Under the pieces are notes generated by a model. That model ran no database searches, had not been told where the DNA came from, and worked only from the letters and a program-made list of their open reading frames with translations. From Spinacia oleracea (Eukaryota > Streptophyta > Magnoliopsida > Caryophyllales > Amaranthaceae), in NCBI RefSeq assembly GCF_020520425.1, contig NC_079490.1:4340001-4404000 (forward strand): a DNA stretch of 64,000 bases, given 5' to 3'. The position numbers and the translations under genes are program-made. Every line of letters begins with the position of its first letter. The stretch's first letter is position 1. Positions 33,249 through 43,800 of this stretch are shown in pieces.

Positions 33249-36200
33249 AGTTCAACGTCTGCTGAGACTTATAAGCCAGTCTTACATGTCAACACTCCCC
33301 TCTACTCCTGTTTCTATGGAAGAAAGAACTCCGAATTTAAATCCAGACTCCTTACCAATTACCTGCTTGGTATGGAATGTGCAAGGCGCAGGCAGTCGCA
33401 CCTTTGTTGCTGCACTCAAGGACATAGTCCGAACTCATCAACCCAATGTAATAGCCCTAGTAGAGACACATATGGGAGGCTCGCAAGCTACGAAAATTGC
33501 CTCAATCATAGGCTACACGGGACACACTCGTGTAGACGCAGTTGGCTTCAGTGGAGGGATTTGGATATTTTGGAGGCCAGAATGTGTAACAGTCGAACCC
33601 ATTATCCAACATAACCAGCATATAACGATGGATATCACCAAAGTAGGCGCGACTCCGTGGTACTTTACTGCTGTTTACGCGAGTCCTGATCCCTCAAAAA
33701 GACAGGAACTTTGGAAGGAACTACATGAGTTTGCAGTGACCCACAATAAACCATGGCTGATAGCTGGCGATTTCAATGACACGAGATTTTCCTCTGAACG
33801 TAATCACTCTTGCTCAGAGACCACTCGACGTTCTGCCCGCTTTAATGAATGGATTAATGACATGGACTTAATTGAAGTCGAATTTGCAGGAGCATCGCAT
33901 ACATGGTCGCGTGGCTTAAGTCCTGAAACCCGTTCTAGTGCTCGACTTGATAGAGCATTATGCAATGGGGAATGGGGTTTGAGGTTTGAAAGGGCGAAAG
34001 TTAAACACTTACCAGCTTCACACTCAGACCATTGCCCCCTCTTGATCTCTCCTAATGGGTTCGCACCACTGCAAGCAATTAATCGTCCGTTCCGCTTTCA
34101 GGCTACATGGCTTTCCCATGAAAACTTTCAAGATTTTGTTAACGAGAAGTGGTGCAAAGATAGTCCGCTTATTCCCACACTTGCAAAGCTATCCACAGAC
34201 CTTCAAACTTGGAATAAGGAAGTTTTTGGTAACATCTTTCACCAAAAACGTTCCTTGTTAGCTAGATTAGCAGGAGTCCAAAAAGTCTTGTCAGAACGGG
34301 TGGACCGAGGGCTAATAAAACTGGAATCAAGATTGCGACATGAATTGGATGTGATCCTTGATCGAGAAGAAACTCTTTGGTACCAGAAATCTCGGGTGGA
34401 ATGGCTCAAGAATGGTGACCGGAACACAACGTTTTTCCACCTAAGCACAATTATCCGGCGCTGGAAAAATAAAATTACTGCCATTAAAGATGAAGATGGA
34501 GAGTGGATTTTTGACAAGGAACTAGTGAAACAAAGAATGGTCAATTACTTTGCCACACTATTTACTGAGGAAGGCAATGAAGAACTCTTCGTGGTACCCC
34601 AAGACGTCTTTCCCGAACTGCTGCAAAGTGACTGGAATGCCTTATCACTTCCCTTTTCAAAGATGGATATTGACATGGTAGTTAAAGACATGGGTGCCCT
34701 GAAGGCACCTGGCCCCGATGGTTTCCAAGCCCTCTTCTTTCAAAAACACTGGGAATTAGTGTCCAACAATGTATACAATCTTGTTCTTCGGGTCCTTGAA
34801 GGCAAAGGAATCCCAGATAACTTGAATGATACACACATTGTGCTTATTCCTAAGGTTGAAAACCCGGAGACAACAGCCCAATTCCGCCCAATTGGATTAT
34901 GTAATGTGGTATACAAGATAATCACCAAGGTTATTGTTAACCGTATCAAACCCCTGCTCCCGAAATTGATCTCTAATACTCAGTCAAGTTTCGTCCCGGG
35001 TCGCCAAATAACGGATAATATCGTCATTGTCCAAGAAGTCATTCACACAATGAGAAGGAAACAAGGCCTAAAAGGATTCATGGCCATTAAAATCGACTTC
35101 GAGAAGGCATATGATAGACTTCGTTGGTCGTTCATTCGGGACACCTTACTACAAATGAACCTTCCGCTGCTCTTAATCAACGTCATTATGGAGTGCGTCT
35201 CTACTTCTTCCCTCAAAGTGCTATGGAATGGTGAACCTTCGGAAAGCTTCAAACCAACTAGAGGGATTAGACAAGGAGATCCATTGTCACCATACCTCTT
35301 TGTAATGTGCATGGAAAGGTTGTATCAAACCATTGAGGAGGCCATAGTGGCTGATAAATGGAGACCCATACGAGCAAGTCGAGACGGCCCACTTTTGTCA
35401 AACTTATTTTTTGCTGACGATATCATACTATTTGCTGAAGCTACGGAGGATCAAGCTCATGTTATCCATGACTGCTTAGACAGATTCTGCAGAGCTTCGG
35501 GGCAAAAGGTTAGTTTGCCGAAATCTCGTGTGTATTTCTCCAAGAATGTAGCTGCTGACTCCCAAGAGAGGATTAGTGCAGCGTTGGGGATGGAGAGCAC
35601 CAATGACCTAGGGATGTACTTGGGTATGCCCACGCTCACAAGCCGAGTTACACGCGATACCTTCAGTCATATTTGTGAGAAAATTGATCGTAGACTATCG
35701 GGGTGGAAGACTAAATACTTGTCATTAGCGGGTCGTATAACACTTGCTAAGTCAACTTTAACCTCAATGGGTCTCTACTCTATGCAGTCAGCGAAAATAC
35801 CACGCTCAATTTGCGACGACATTGATAGAAAAGCCCGCAAATTCATATGGGGTGGTAGTGAAGAGCGCAGAGGAGTTCACCTTATCTCGTGGGAGGTACT
35901 GCAAAGGAATACGGAAAATGGAGGAATTGGGGTTCGTTCAGCGAGACAAGCTAATGCGGCTTTTTTAACTAAACTTGGATGGAGGGTGCTCACGGAACCA
36001 AACGCGCTATGGTCTAGAGTCTTGAGATCAAAGTATTGCAAAGGTAGATGCGATGTGGACATGTTTGTGCCTAAGAAAGGGATGTCTAATGTTTGGAATG
36101 GCATAACTGAAAACTCCAAATTACTTGGAGAAGGTCTGAAAAAAGCTGTGGGCAATGGCACCACCACCCTCTTTTGGGACCATAAGTGGGCTACTAACAC

Positions 36201-37488
36201 GCCTCTCAGTAACTTAGCCACGCAAGAAATACCTCAGGAGATTATTGGTGCCACTGTGGAGGAAATGTGGGAGAAAGATCAAGGTTGGAAATGGAACATT
36301 TTTGCCCCTTATTTGCAGCAGGATGTGCTAAAACAAATCCAAAGCTTTAAGCTTAAAGATGATCCTAGTGTGGGGGACTTAGTATACTGGCAGGGCTCTT
36401 CGAAGGGAAAGTTCACGATAAAATCTGCACTTAATATACTGCGTAATGAGACGGATACAATAGACGATGAATGTTGGGGTGCGATTTGGAAGGCTCCAAT
36501 TCAACAAAGAGTTCGTGCCTTTATTTGGTTGTCTTGTCATGATCGTTTGTTAGGCAACTTAAACAGATATAGAAGAAGCATGACAGATGATCCTAGATGT
36601 TACATTTGCAATGACGAGGAAGAATCTACCCTCCATATCCTACGGGATTGTCCAGCAGCCAGACTAGTGTGGAGACGCATTGGAGGTCCTGCCCATGATA
36701 ATAAATTCTTTCAAATGCACCTTAAACAATGGATCACTATTAACATTACAGGAGCTGAGGCTAGCAATGAAGATCTTTGGGCCACATACTTTGGCACGAC
36801 TCTTTGGTGGATTTGGCGTTGGAGGAATGCATTTGTTTTTGGTAGAGGAAATGATATACCAAGAGACATAGGTGCCTTCTTACAAGTTCGTGTGAATGAA
36901 TCGCGTAGAGCGCTGCAAGAACTGGACCAAGACAATCAAGGGAACAAGCCCACTAAAATTCAGAAGTTTATAAATTGGAGTACCCCAGGGGAGGGATGGT
37001 ATGCACTCAACTGTGATGGAGCTGCTAAGGGAAGCCCAGGACCTGCGGGAGGGGGAATGCTCATTCGTGACAATGAAGGAGTATTTGTGTCTGCTGCAGT
37101 GGCATATTACGGCCATTGCTCGGCTTTCCGTGCTGAAGTGTTAGCTCTCACTCAAGGGCTAGAGCTAGCTCGCGATCTTATGATCTGTCAGTTGGAGGTG
37201 CAATTAGATAGTTTATCTTGTGTCCAAGCAATTGAGAACAAACATCCTAGCTGTGGGGAGTGTATTCATGAACTCAATTACTGCCGTACTATGCTGGAAA
37301 AAGAAGATTGGAAGGTGAAGATCATACATGTGTATCGCGAGGGCAACAGGGCTGCGGATTGGCTTGCCAACTACGGAGTCTCGCAATCTACCAATTATCT
37401 CATCCTAGACAACCCCCCATTAGAACTTAACCGTATTTTAGAAGAGGATATTCGAGGTGTGGCTTTACCACGTCTTGCCCCTCCGTAG
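33226..37488 (+). CDS. LINE ORF2 polyprotein: endonuclease, reverse transcriptase, RNase H
   Basis: The frame overlaps the end of ORF1 in another phase; it is open from 32935, but I chose the ATG at 33226, 23 nt before the ORF1 stop, giving 1420 aa. Domains in order: APE-type endonuclease (CLVWNVQGAGS, VETHMGG, IAGDFND, SDHCPLL), RT (KAPGPDGF, PKVENPETTAQFRPI, IDFEKAYDRL, RGIRQGDPLSP, FFADDIILF), a zinc-binding zf-RVT region (RVRAFIWLSCHDRL, CYICNDEEES), and a C-terminal RNase H (NCDGAAKGSPGPAGGG, VYREGNRAADWLAN). The FADD active site and the endonuclease residues are intact and no stop or frameshift interrupts the ORF. RNase H in plant L1 elements marks one lineage of these LINEs. Confidence 0.95.
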   Translation: MTMLIPNEVQRLLRLISQSYMSTLPSTPVSMEERTPNLNPDSLPITCLVWNVQGAGSRTFVAALKDIVRTHQPNVIALVETHMGGSQATKIASIIGYTGHTRVDAVGFSGGIWIFWRPECVTVEPIIQHNQHITMDITKVGATPWYFTAVYASPDPSKRQELWKELHEFAVTHNKPWLIAGDFNDTRFSSERNHSCSETTRRSARFNEWINDMDLIEVEFAGASHTWSRGLSPETRSSARLDRALCNGEWGLRFERAKVKHLPASHSDHCPLLISPNGFAPLQAINRPFRFQATWLSHENFQDFVNEKWCKDSPLIPTLAKLSTDLQTWNKEVFGNIFHQKRSLLARLAGVQKVLSERVDRGLIKLESRLRHELDVILDREETLWYQKSRVEWLKNGDRNTTFFHLSTIIRRWKNKITAIKDEDGEWIFDKELVKQRMVNYFATLFTEEGNEELFVVPQDVFPELLQSDWNALSLPFSKMDIDMVVKDMGALKAPGPDGFQALFFQKHWELVSNNVYNLVLRVLEGKGIPDNLNDTHIVLIPKVENPETTAQFRPIGLCNVVYKIITKVIVNRIKPLLPKLISNTQSSFVPGRQITDNIVIVQEVIHTMRRKQGLKGFMAIKIDFEKAYDRLRWSFIRDTLLQMNLPLLLINVIMECVSTSSLKVLWNGEPSESFKPTRGIRQGDPLSPYLFVMCMERLYQTIEEAIVADKWRPIRASRDGPLLSNLFFADDIILFAEATEDQAHVIHDCLDRFCRASGQKVSLPKSRVYFSKNVAADSQERISAALGMESTNDLGMYLGMPTLTSRVTRDTFSHICEKIDRRLSGWKTKYLSLAGRITLAKSTLTSMGLYSMQSAKIPRSICDDIDRKARKFIWGGSEERRGVHLISWEVLQRNTENGGIGVRSARQANAAFLTKLGWRVLTEPNALWSRVLRSKYCKGRCDVDMFVPKKGMSNVWNGITENSKLLGEGLKKAVGNGTTTLFWDHKWATNTPLSNLATQEIPQEIIGATVEEMWEKDQGWKWNIFAPYLQQDVLKQIQSFKLKDDPSVGDLVYWQGSSKGKFTIKSALNILRNETDTIDDECWGAIWKAPIQQRVRAFIWLSCHDRLLGNLNRYRRSMTDDPRCYICNDEEESTLHILRDCPAARLVWRRIGGPAHDNKFFQMHLKQWITINITGAEASNEDLWATYFGTTLWWIWRWRNAFVFGRGNDIPRDIGAFLQVRVNESRRALQELDQDNQGNKPTKIQKFINWSTPGEGWYALNCDGAAKGSPGPAGGGMLIRDNEGVFVSAAVAYYGHCSAFRAEVLALTQGLELARDLMICQLEVQLDSLSCVQAIENKHPSCGECIHELNYCRTMLEKEDWKVKIIHVYREGNRAADWLANYGVSQSTNYLILDNPPLELNRILEEDIRGVALPRLAPP

Positions 37489-37585
37489 TTAGTTAGTTTA
37501 GCTGCTTTCTTTCTGTTTGTTAGTTTTTTCTTGTACCCTTTCTCTTTTTGAAGCTTCTCTTCTCACTGGAATCAAAAAAAAAAAA

Positions 37586-38050
37586 TAGGGCAAGTTGGAA
37601 GTCCCACGGACTTTCTTGTAGAGAGGTTCCACATTTTCAAGAGTCTGACCGCCGTCACCCCCGGTTTTAAATACCCGCATTGCGTCAACAACAACCCTTT
37701 ACACCTCCCAACAAATTGCGTTGTGGTGAAATTTGAACCGTAACTAACACGAATCTCAACTACTTCGTCATTGTATTATATAATATAAGATGATTGAATT
37801 CGAGTAGCCCATTTTTTGTCTCTATAGTCAATCTACTACGATCTTTATAATAATTCTTGGATTTGTTGTAGAGTCTAAGGTGCAAATAAGCAAAATCGGA
37901 CGAATCAATAATTGAACACCAAGATTTACAGACACACCTGAATCTTAACAGGGTTTTTACCGGCAGCCTCGCCAATATATCTTGATATAAGTCTGGTGGC
38001 GGATTCTTGAGGTCGTCATCTGATGTTTCAAGTTGATTTAGATTTGCCAT
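37586..38050 (-). pseudogene. F-box gene fragment psi-2 (N-terminal part)
   Basis: From ATG 38050 leftwards the frame encodes MANLNQLETSDDDLKNPPPD and the F-box ILARLPVKTLLRFRCVCKSW. After about 95 residues it runs into a stop, and homology continues in shifted frames to 37586. There it meets the LINE poly(A). It is very probably the missing N-terminal half of psi-1. Small deletions and the separation rule out a functional product. Confidence 0.85.
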
Positions 38051-38955
38051 AACTATTGTTAAATCTTGGCTAATTTGAATATTGCTCTCTTAATTAACCT
38101 CAATACTACGAGTAGATCTAAACTTTGTGAATGTTAGTACTAAGAAAACCCTAAATCGTCTCTTTAATGGCACAATTATTGGATTAGTTTTGGTAGTATT
38201 TAGGTATATTTAGGAAACCTCCCTTAAATAGGACAATTATGATTGAACTTAGTTTTGGTAGTCTTTTGATATACTTCATAGTTAGGAAACCGGTAAAGAT
38301 TCTCTAGTGTTTGAGGGGGATTCGAGTTTTTTTTTTTTGGTTGCGAATGAGCCACAAGGGCGGGGATGAGAATCGATCCCAGGATCACCTGGAACCGGGA
38401 TGGAAGCTCTAACCAACTGAGCTATCCATCACTCTCGGATTCGAGTTTTATTGTTGAATATGAACTTTTTATTTTTATTTATTAACCTAGTATTAAACGG
38501 AGCTTAAACAAACCACTAAAATGCTAAACACGACAAGGCCCTATTAATTGGACGTCAATGAATCTAAATTGAACTTAACTTATTATACCAGACCTTAACT
38601 CATTAATCAACTATTATTGGCATTTAGCGACGGGAATTTTAAAGTCGTACGTAGTATTAGGGTAATGAACTAAGAAACATTCATATTATGTTGATTTTGA
38701 AAACTGGTAACAAAAAACAACGTTTTGGTTGATCCATCTAGAATGAAAATAAAAACTCCAATAATTAATTATTAATCATGGCTACACAATGCACACATTA
38801 AAAATAATCTAAAATTCTTAACAAATACATACTCCGTAATACTATTACAAAATTGGAATTGACACAATTTAGCATCGATCAGTGCGTTCTATTCTTGAAT
38901 TTAACTTGCATTTTGATCTTGCTGAATTTGCTTCTGCCTACTATTCTTTCTCACC
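38051..38955. other. intergenic between F-box psi-2 and the 3' end of F-box 3
   Basis: Apart from the SINE at 38331-38436 the sequence is AT-rich with no gene seen. The codons at 38956-38981 are the displaced end of the F-box 3 frame. Confidence 0.5.
38331..38436 (-). mobile_element. short tRNA-derived SINE (family 4)
   Basis: On the minus strand the head has a nearly perfect tRNA D-arm, TAGCTCAGTTGGTTAGAGC, and a box B-like GGATCGATTCTCATCC, then a short tail and poly(A). A 13-bp direct repeat GGATTCGAGTTTT flanks it (38318-38330, 38437-38449). Only about 106 bp long, it is an unusually small SINE and is not an intact tRNA gene (no acceptor-stem pairing or CCA-end context). Confidence 0.85.
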
Positions 38956-39121
38956 TCAGCGACATACGTGGATGTACGAGGTGTAGAAATATGGAATTCT
39001 CCCTTAGGAGGCTATGCATTGATTAGTAATATATATATAGTGTTACAAAGTCAACTAGGGTTTACAATTACTATAATTACAATGCTATATATGGTACAAT
39101 AATATTAACATATTATTGTGT

Positions 39122-40756
39122 CTAACACACCCCCTCAGTTGGAGCGGGAGGAGGTCGAACGCTTAGACTGGAACGAAAATCGACGAACAAGGGTGAAGGA
39201 AGACCCTTAGTGAAGATGTCGGCATACTGAGAAGAAGAAGGCACATGAAGAACCCGAATATGGCCAAGAGCAACCTTTTCTCGTACAAAGTGAATATCCA
39301 TCTCTACATGCTTAGTGCGTTGATGATGAACCGGATTATGGGACATATAAACCGCACTAATATTGTCACAATAAACTACCGTTGCGCGTGTGATTGGGCA
39401 ATGTAACTCCATTAACAAATTACGAACCCAAGCCGTTTCCGCAACGACATTAGCCACACCCCTATACTCGGCCTCAGCACTAGAACGAGACAACGTGGGT
39501 TGTCGTTTAGACGACCAAGAGATAAGATTATCACCCAGAAACACACAATAACCAGAGGTGGAACGACGAGTATCCGGACACCCACCCCAATCTGCGTCGG
39601 AGTAAGACACTAGTCCAGTAGCAGGAGTGGAAGTGAAATGCATGCCAAAATCGAGAGTACCTTTGATATATCGAAGAACACGCTTGAGAGCATGAAAATG
39701 GGGTTCACGTGGATCGTGCATGAATAAACAAACCTGTTAAACCGCATAGGATATATCAGGCCTCGTAAAAGTGAGATACTGTAGGGCCCCCGCAAGCTGG
39801 CGATAGAAGGAAGGGTCACCAAACGGCTTGCCACTCGTAGAACTAAGCTTGGACTTAGTATCCACCGGTGTGGCAGCTGACTTACAAGAAGACATGTCAG
39901 CACGGGCCAAGATCTCCTGTGCATACTTACATTGTGACAGAAACATGTTGTCCTTGGTACGAGAGACCGAAATACCAAGGAAATAAGAAAGAGGACCCAG
40001 ATCCTTCATAGCGAACTCGGAACTCAGAAGAGTAATAACACGAGTCCTGAGAGCATCAGAAGAGCAAGCAAGAATGATATCATCAACATACAACAGAAGA
40101 TAAGCAGTTTCCGTACCTCGTCGGAAAATGAACAAAGACGTGTCAGTCTTACTGTTGACAAAGCCCAATGAGATAATATAGGTCGCAAACCGTTGAAACC
40201 AAGCCCTGGGAGCTTGTTTCAACCCATAGATAGACCGACGAAGAAGACAGACATGCTTAGGCTTGTTTGGATTCACAAACCCTGGAGGCTGATCCATATA
40301 AACTGTTTCCTGTAAGTGCCCGTGAAGAAAAGCATTCTTCACATCAAGTTGATGAATAGACCATTTCCTAGAAAAAGCCAAAGAAAGTACCGTACGAATA
40401 GTTGTGGGCTTTACAACCGGACTAAAAGTCTCACCACAATCAATCCCGACCTCTTGGCCCTTACCATTAGCCACCAAACGAGCCTTGTGCCGCTCAAAAT
40501 CCCCATTAGACTTATCTTTGTGTGTAAAAACCCATAAACAGCGAATAACATTTGCATCCGAAGGACGGGGCACCAAGTCCCACGTGTGAGTGTCAATCAT
40601 GGCATTATACTCATCAGACATAGCATTAAACCAGTTAGGGTCCTTAAGGGCAGACAAAGGAGATTTGAGAATGGGGGAGATTTTTGGTGTAGAAGAAGTA
40701 ACTAAGGCATACCTCGAGTTGGGTTTAACAATCCCGGCCTTTGACCGAGTGGTCAT
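39122..40756 (-). pseudogene. Copia reverse transcriptase and RNase H (third block)
   Basis: RT motifs are intact (KARLVANGKGQE, LDVKNAFLHG, IYGLKQAPRAWF, LLYVDDIILA), but a stop at 39737 separates them from the RNase H block (SDADWGGCPDTRRSTSGYC, SSAEAEYRGV, DNISAVYMS), which ends at the 3' LTR. With the two upstream frameshifts the polyprotein is broken in three places. Confidence 0.88.
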
Positions 40757-41487
40757 GGAGTGAAGGGGGGGGGAGTGTAGGCTGGTTCAACCGAAATGGA
40801 CTCAGGGGGAAGGAAAGAGGACTGGGCCTGGAGAGACGAGCCCACTGGCGGTGAAAGGGTAGGTTGTCCATGGGCCGTGGCTGATTGAACAGGCCCACGG
40901 TCCATAGATAACCCATTCTGCCCAAAACACCGTGTGGACCCAGAAGAAGGAGAAAGGGAGCTACTGATTTGTGGGCTCAACCCACCTGACATGCGGACCA
41001 CATGAGGGGAGATGGGTATATTTGGGCTTGCAGATCCACTAGGAAGCAAAGGGGAGAGTGGAGGAGATTGGGCCGTGGGATTTGGCTGTGGTGGGACACG
41101 AACAATGGGTGGAGGTTTGTTCCCATTTGCAAACTCAAGAAAATCAAAGTCAGTGACTTGTGGAGTATAATGTGACGAATTCGGAAAGGTGGATTCATCA
41201 AAGATCACATGTCGAGAGATAATAATTTTCTTAGTTGAAATATCAAGGCAGCGATAACCACGGTGAGATGGTGGATAACCAAGAAAAATGCATGGGGTCG
41301 ACCGAGGGCTCATTTTATGTGAGGTAGTGGCCGAGAGATTAGGATAACAAAGGCACCCAAAGGTCCGAAGGTGAGCATATGAGGGAGCTTTGTTATATAA
41401 AACATGTACGGGAGTGAGGTTGTCAAGGAGACGAGTTGGCCGAATATTTATCAAGTAAGCGGCCATATGAAGAAAGATTCCACCCAA
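40753..41487 (-). pseudogene. Copia integrase C-terminus (second block)
   Basis: The frame continues the integrase (HMAAYLINIRPTRLL, FLGYPPSHRGYRCLD) and a Pro/Ser-rich linker. It ends at 40753 beside a run of about nine G at 40765-40773, where a one-base slip would explain the frame change into the RT block. Confidence 0.85.
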
Positions 41488-43577
41488 TAGGAAGGGGGTA
41501 GAGATGCATGAAATAAGAGAGAACGAGTGATATTGTTAATTGTCCGTATCATACGCTCGGCTTTACCATTTTGGGGAGAAGTATTAGGACAAGAGTGACG
41601 CCAAATCATGCCATGAGTTTGTGCAAATAACGTGAAATTATTATTATCATACTCACGCCCGTTATCACTTTGTAAGGCCTTAATAGAAATCCCAAATTGA
41701 GTCCTGACATACGTATGGAAGCGCACAAAAATGTGAAACACATCCGACTTTGATTTTAGAGGGAACACCCACAAATAATGAGAAAAATCATCCAAAAATA
41801 GCAAATAATACCGAAAACCAGTATGACTATTAATAGGATATGTGAACAAATCGGTGTGAATAATATCAAACGGAGCAAAAGTCTTTGTAATTGAGACTGA
41901 AAACGGAAGACGACAATGTTTGCCTAACTGACAACCATGACAAACACCGGGGTTAGTCCCCTTATTACATTGAATAAGATTATGAGTTTTAAGAAAACTA
42001 AGAACATGATCTCCTGGATGACCCAAACGGTTGTGCCAGACTTTAGAAGTGAGACCCACAAAAGCCGAAGAAGGAGATGATGAGGTGGATGAGAGTGGAT
42101 AGAGATTCCCAACACTATTGCATCTCGTCAAGATTTTCCCCGTCCGTAGGTCCTTCACAGAAAAACCAAAAGGGTCAAATTCAACAGAAACATAATTATC
42201 GGTAGTGAATTGACGAACGGAAACGAGATTTTTAATAATATTGGGAGCATAAAGAATATTTTTGAGAGCTAAGGAAGGAAAAGGTTTGGGAAGATAAGTC
42301 GTGCCGGAACCTCTAACTGGTATTTTAGTGCCATCACCAACCATAATATGAGAATTTAAATTACGCCAATTGACAATAGAAGAGGGAATACCTGAACCAT
42401 TCATTAGATGAGATGTGGCACCGTTATCCATATACCAATTTGAGTCCGGGGGTTGCATCGACATGGCATTAAAAAATGCCGGTAGATCGGTAGGCTGATA
42501 TGCATTTCCAGGAACCAAAAACGCCCCACTGGGCTGCTGTCCTTGTTGATGCGGACGTGGGCCTGGGCCTAGCAGACTGGGCTGTTGGTTGGCATTGGGC
42601 CGCCAAGGCTGAGTGGGGTATGGACAGGGTGGACATAGCCACTGTTGAGCCCACAAGTTAGCCCAAGGGTTAAGAAAAACCCCACCATTTGATTGCTGAG
42701 TCTGCTGTTGACCACGGGTCTGCCCAACCGAATTGTTGGAACCCGATCCATTGTTCCCACCACCCCGGGAATGATGCTTCTTCCCTTTGTAATTCTTACC
42801 ACCACCGCCGGACTTCCCACCTCCGCTACGGTTCCCACCATTGCCCCCACCAGTAGGCTGCGGGTGAGACACCGGGGCGTTGCCGGAATGCGAATTACCA
42901 CCGACCAGCAGCACCGACGACGTTGCGTCGTCGTCCTTCTCGGAGAGGCGACCAAGGCGATCCAGATCGAGGGTAGAGCAGGCCTCGTCGAAGGTAGGTA
43001 GCGGGTTTGTCTGGCGTATAATGGTAGCAATAGTACGGTACTCCGGGTCTACCTTCCCCACCAACTGGAGAACCAAACGCTCCTCCGAAACAGGGTGTTC
43101 GAGAGCAGCGAGCTGGTCAGCAACCGTCCTCAACGCCTGACAGTACTCATCAAGAGAGGAGAAATTAGACATCCGAATGTTACCGAATTGATTTTCAAGC
43201 AGAACCACCCTTGTACCCCTATTGTCTTGGAAGATTTTACGTAGCCGCTTCCAAATATCCATAGCCGTGGCATTGTCGTCCAAGACCTTGAGAAGGAGGT
43301 CCTTCGAGATAGTGCCATACATCCATTGGAGAACAATAGCGTCAAGCCGTTCCCACAAATCATCATCCATGTCTTTCGGTTTCGCAACCGTCGGGTCAAT
43401 ATGATCGAGAACCATATAAACCTTGGCCGTGTTCCGAAACAGCGTGGCCCATGGAGTGTACTGAACTTGGTCGACGTCTAGGGCAAGAGGAATGAGAGCC
43501 TTGACATTGGTGGCGTTGAGAGCCGGGTGATACGCATGAGCGAGAGGAGGAGGCGTGGTATCATTATCGCCTGCCAT
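41451..43577 (-). pseudogene. Copia gag, protease and integrase (first part of broken polyprotein)
   Basis: From ATG 43577 the frame encodes a UBN2-type gag (YTPWATLFRNTAKVYMVLDH; LENQFGNIRM), a Gly/Asn-rich linker, a protease with DNGATSH where DSGAT is usual, the integrase zinc region (HNRLGHP...CHGCQLGKH) and core (HTDLFTY, LQSDNGREYDN, SPQNGKAERMIR). It ends prematurely at 41451 with a frameshift into the next block, which overlaps by 37 nt. Confidence 0.88.
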
Positions 43578-43800
43578 GGAGAAAGAAATTTCAGAAGAGA
43601 GGAGGAAGAAGAGAGAAACAGCAGAAGATTATTTTGCCTAGGGTTAGGCCTGATACCATGTAGAAATATGGAATTCTCCCTTAGGAGGCTATGCATTGAT
43701 TAGTAATATATATATATAGTGTTACAAAGTCAACTAGGGTTTACAATTACTATAATTACAATGCTATATATGGTACAATAATATTAACATATTATTGTGT

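Noticed and set aside
38331-38436. Possible tRNA gene on the minus strand (near-perfect D-arm)
   Set aside because: There is no acceptor-stem pairing or full cloverleaf, it ends in poly(A), and a 13-bp direct repeat flanks it: it is a SINE.
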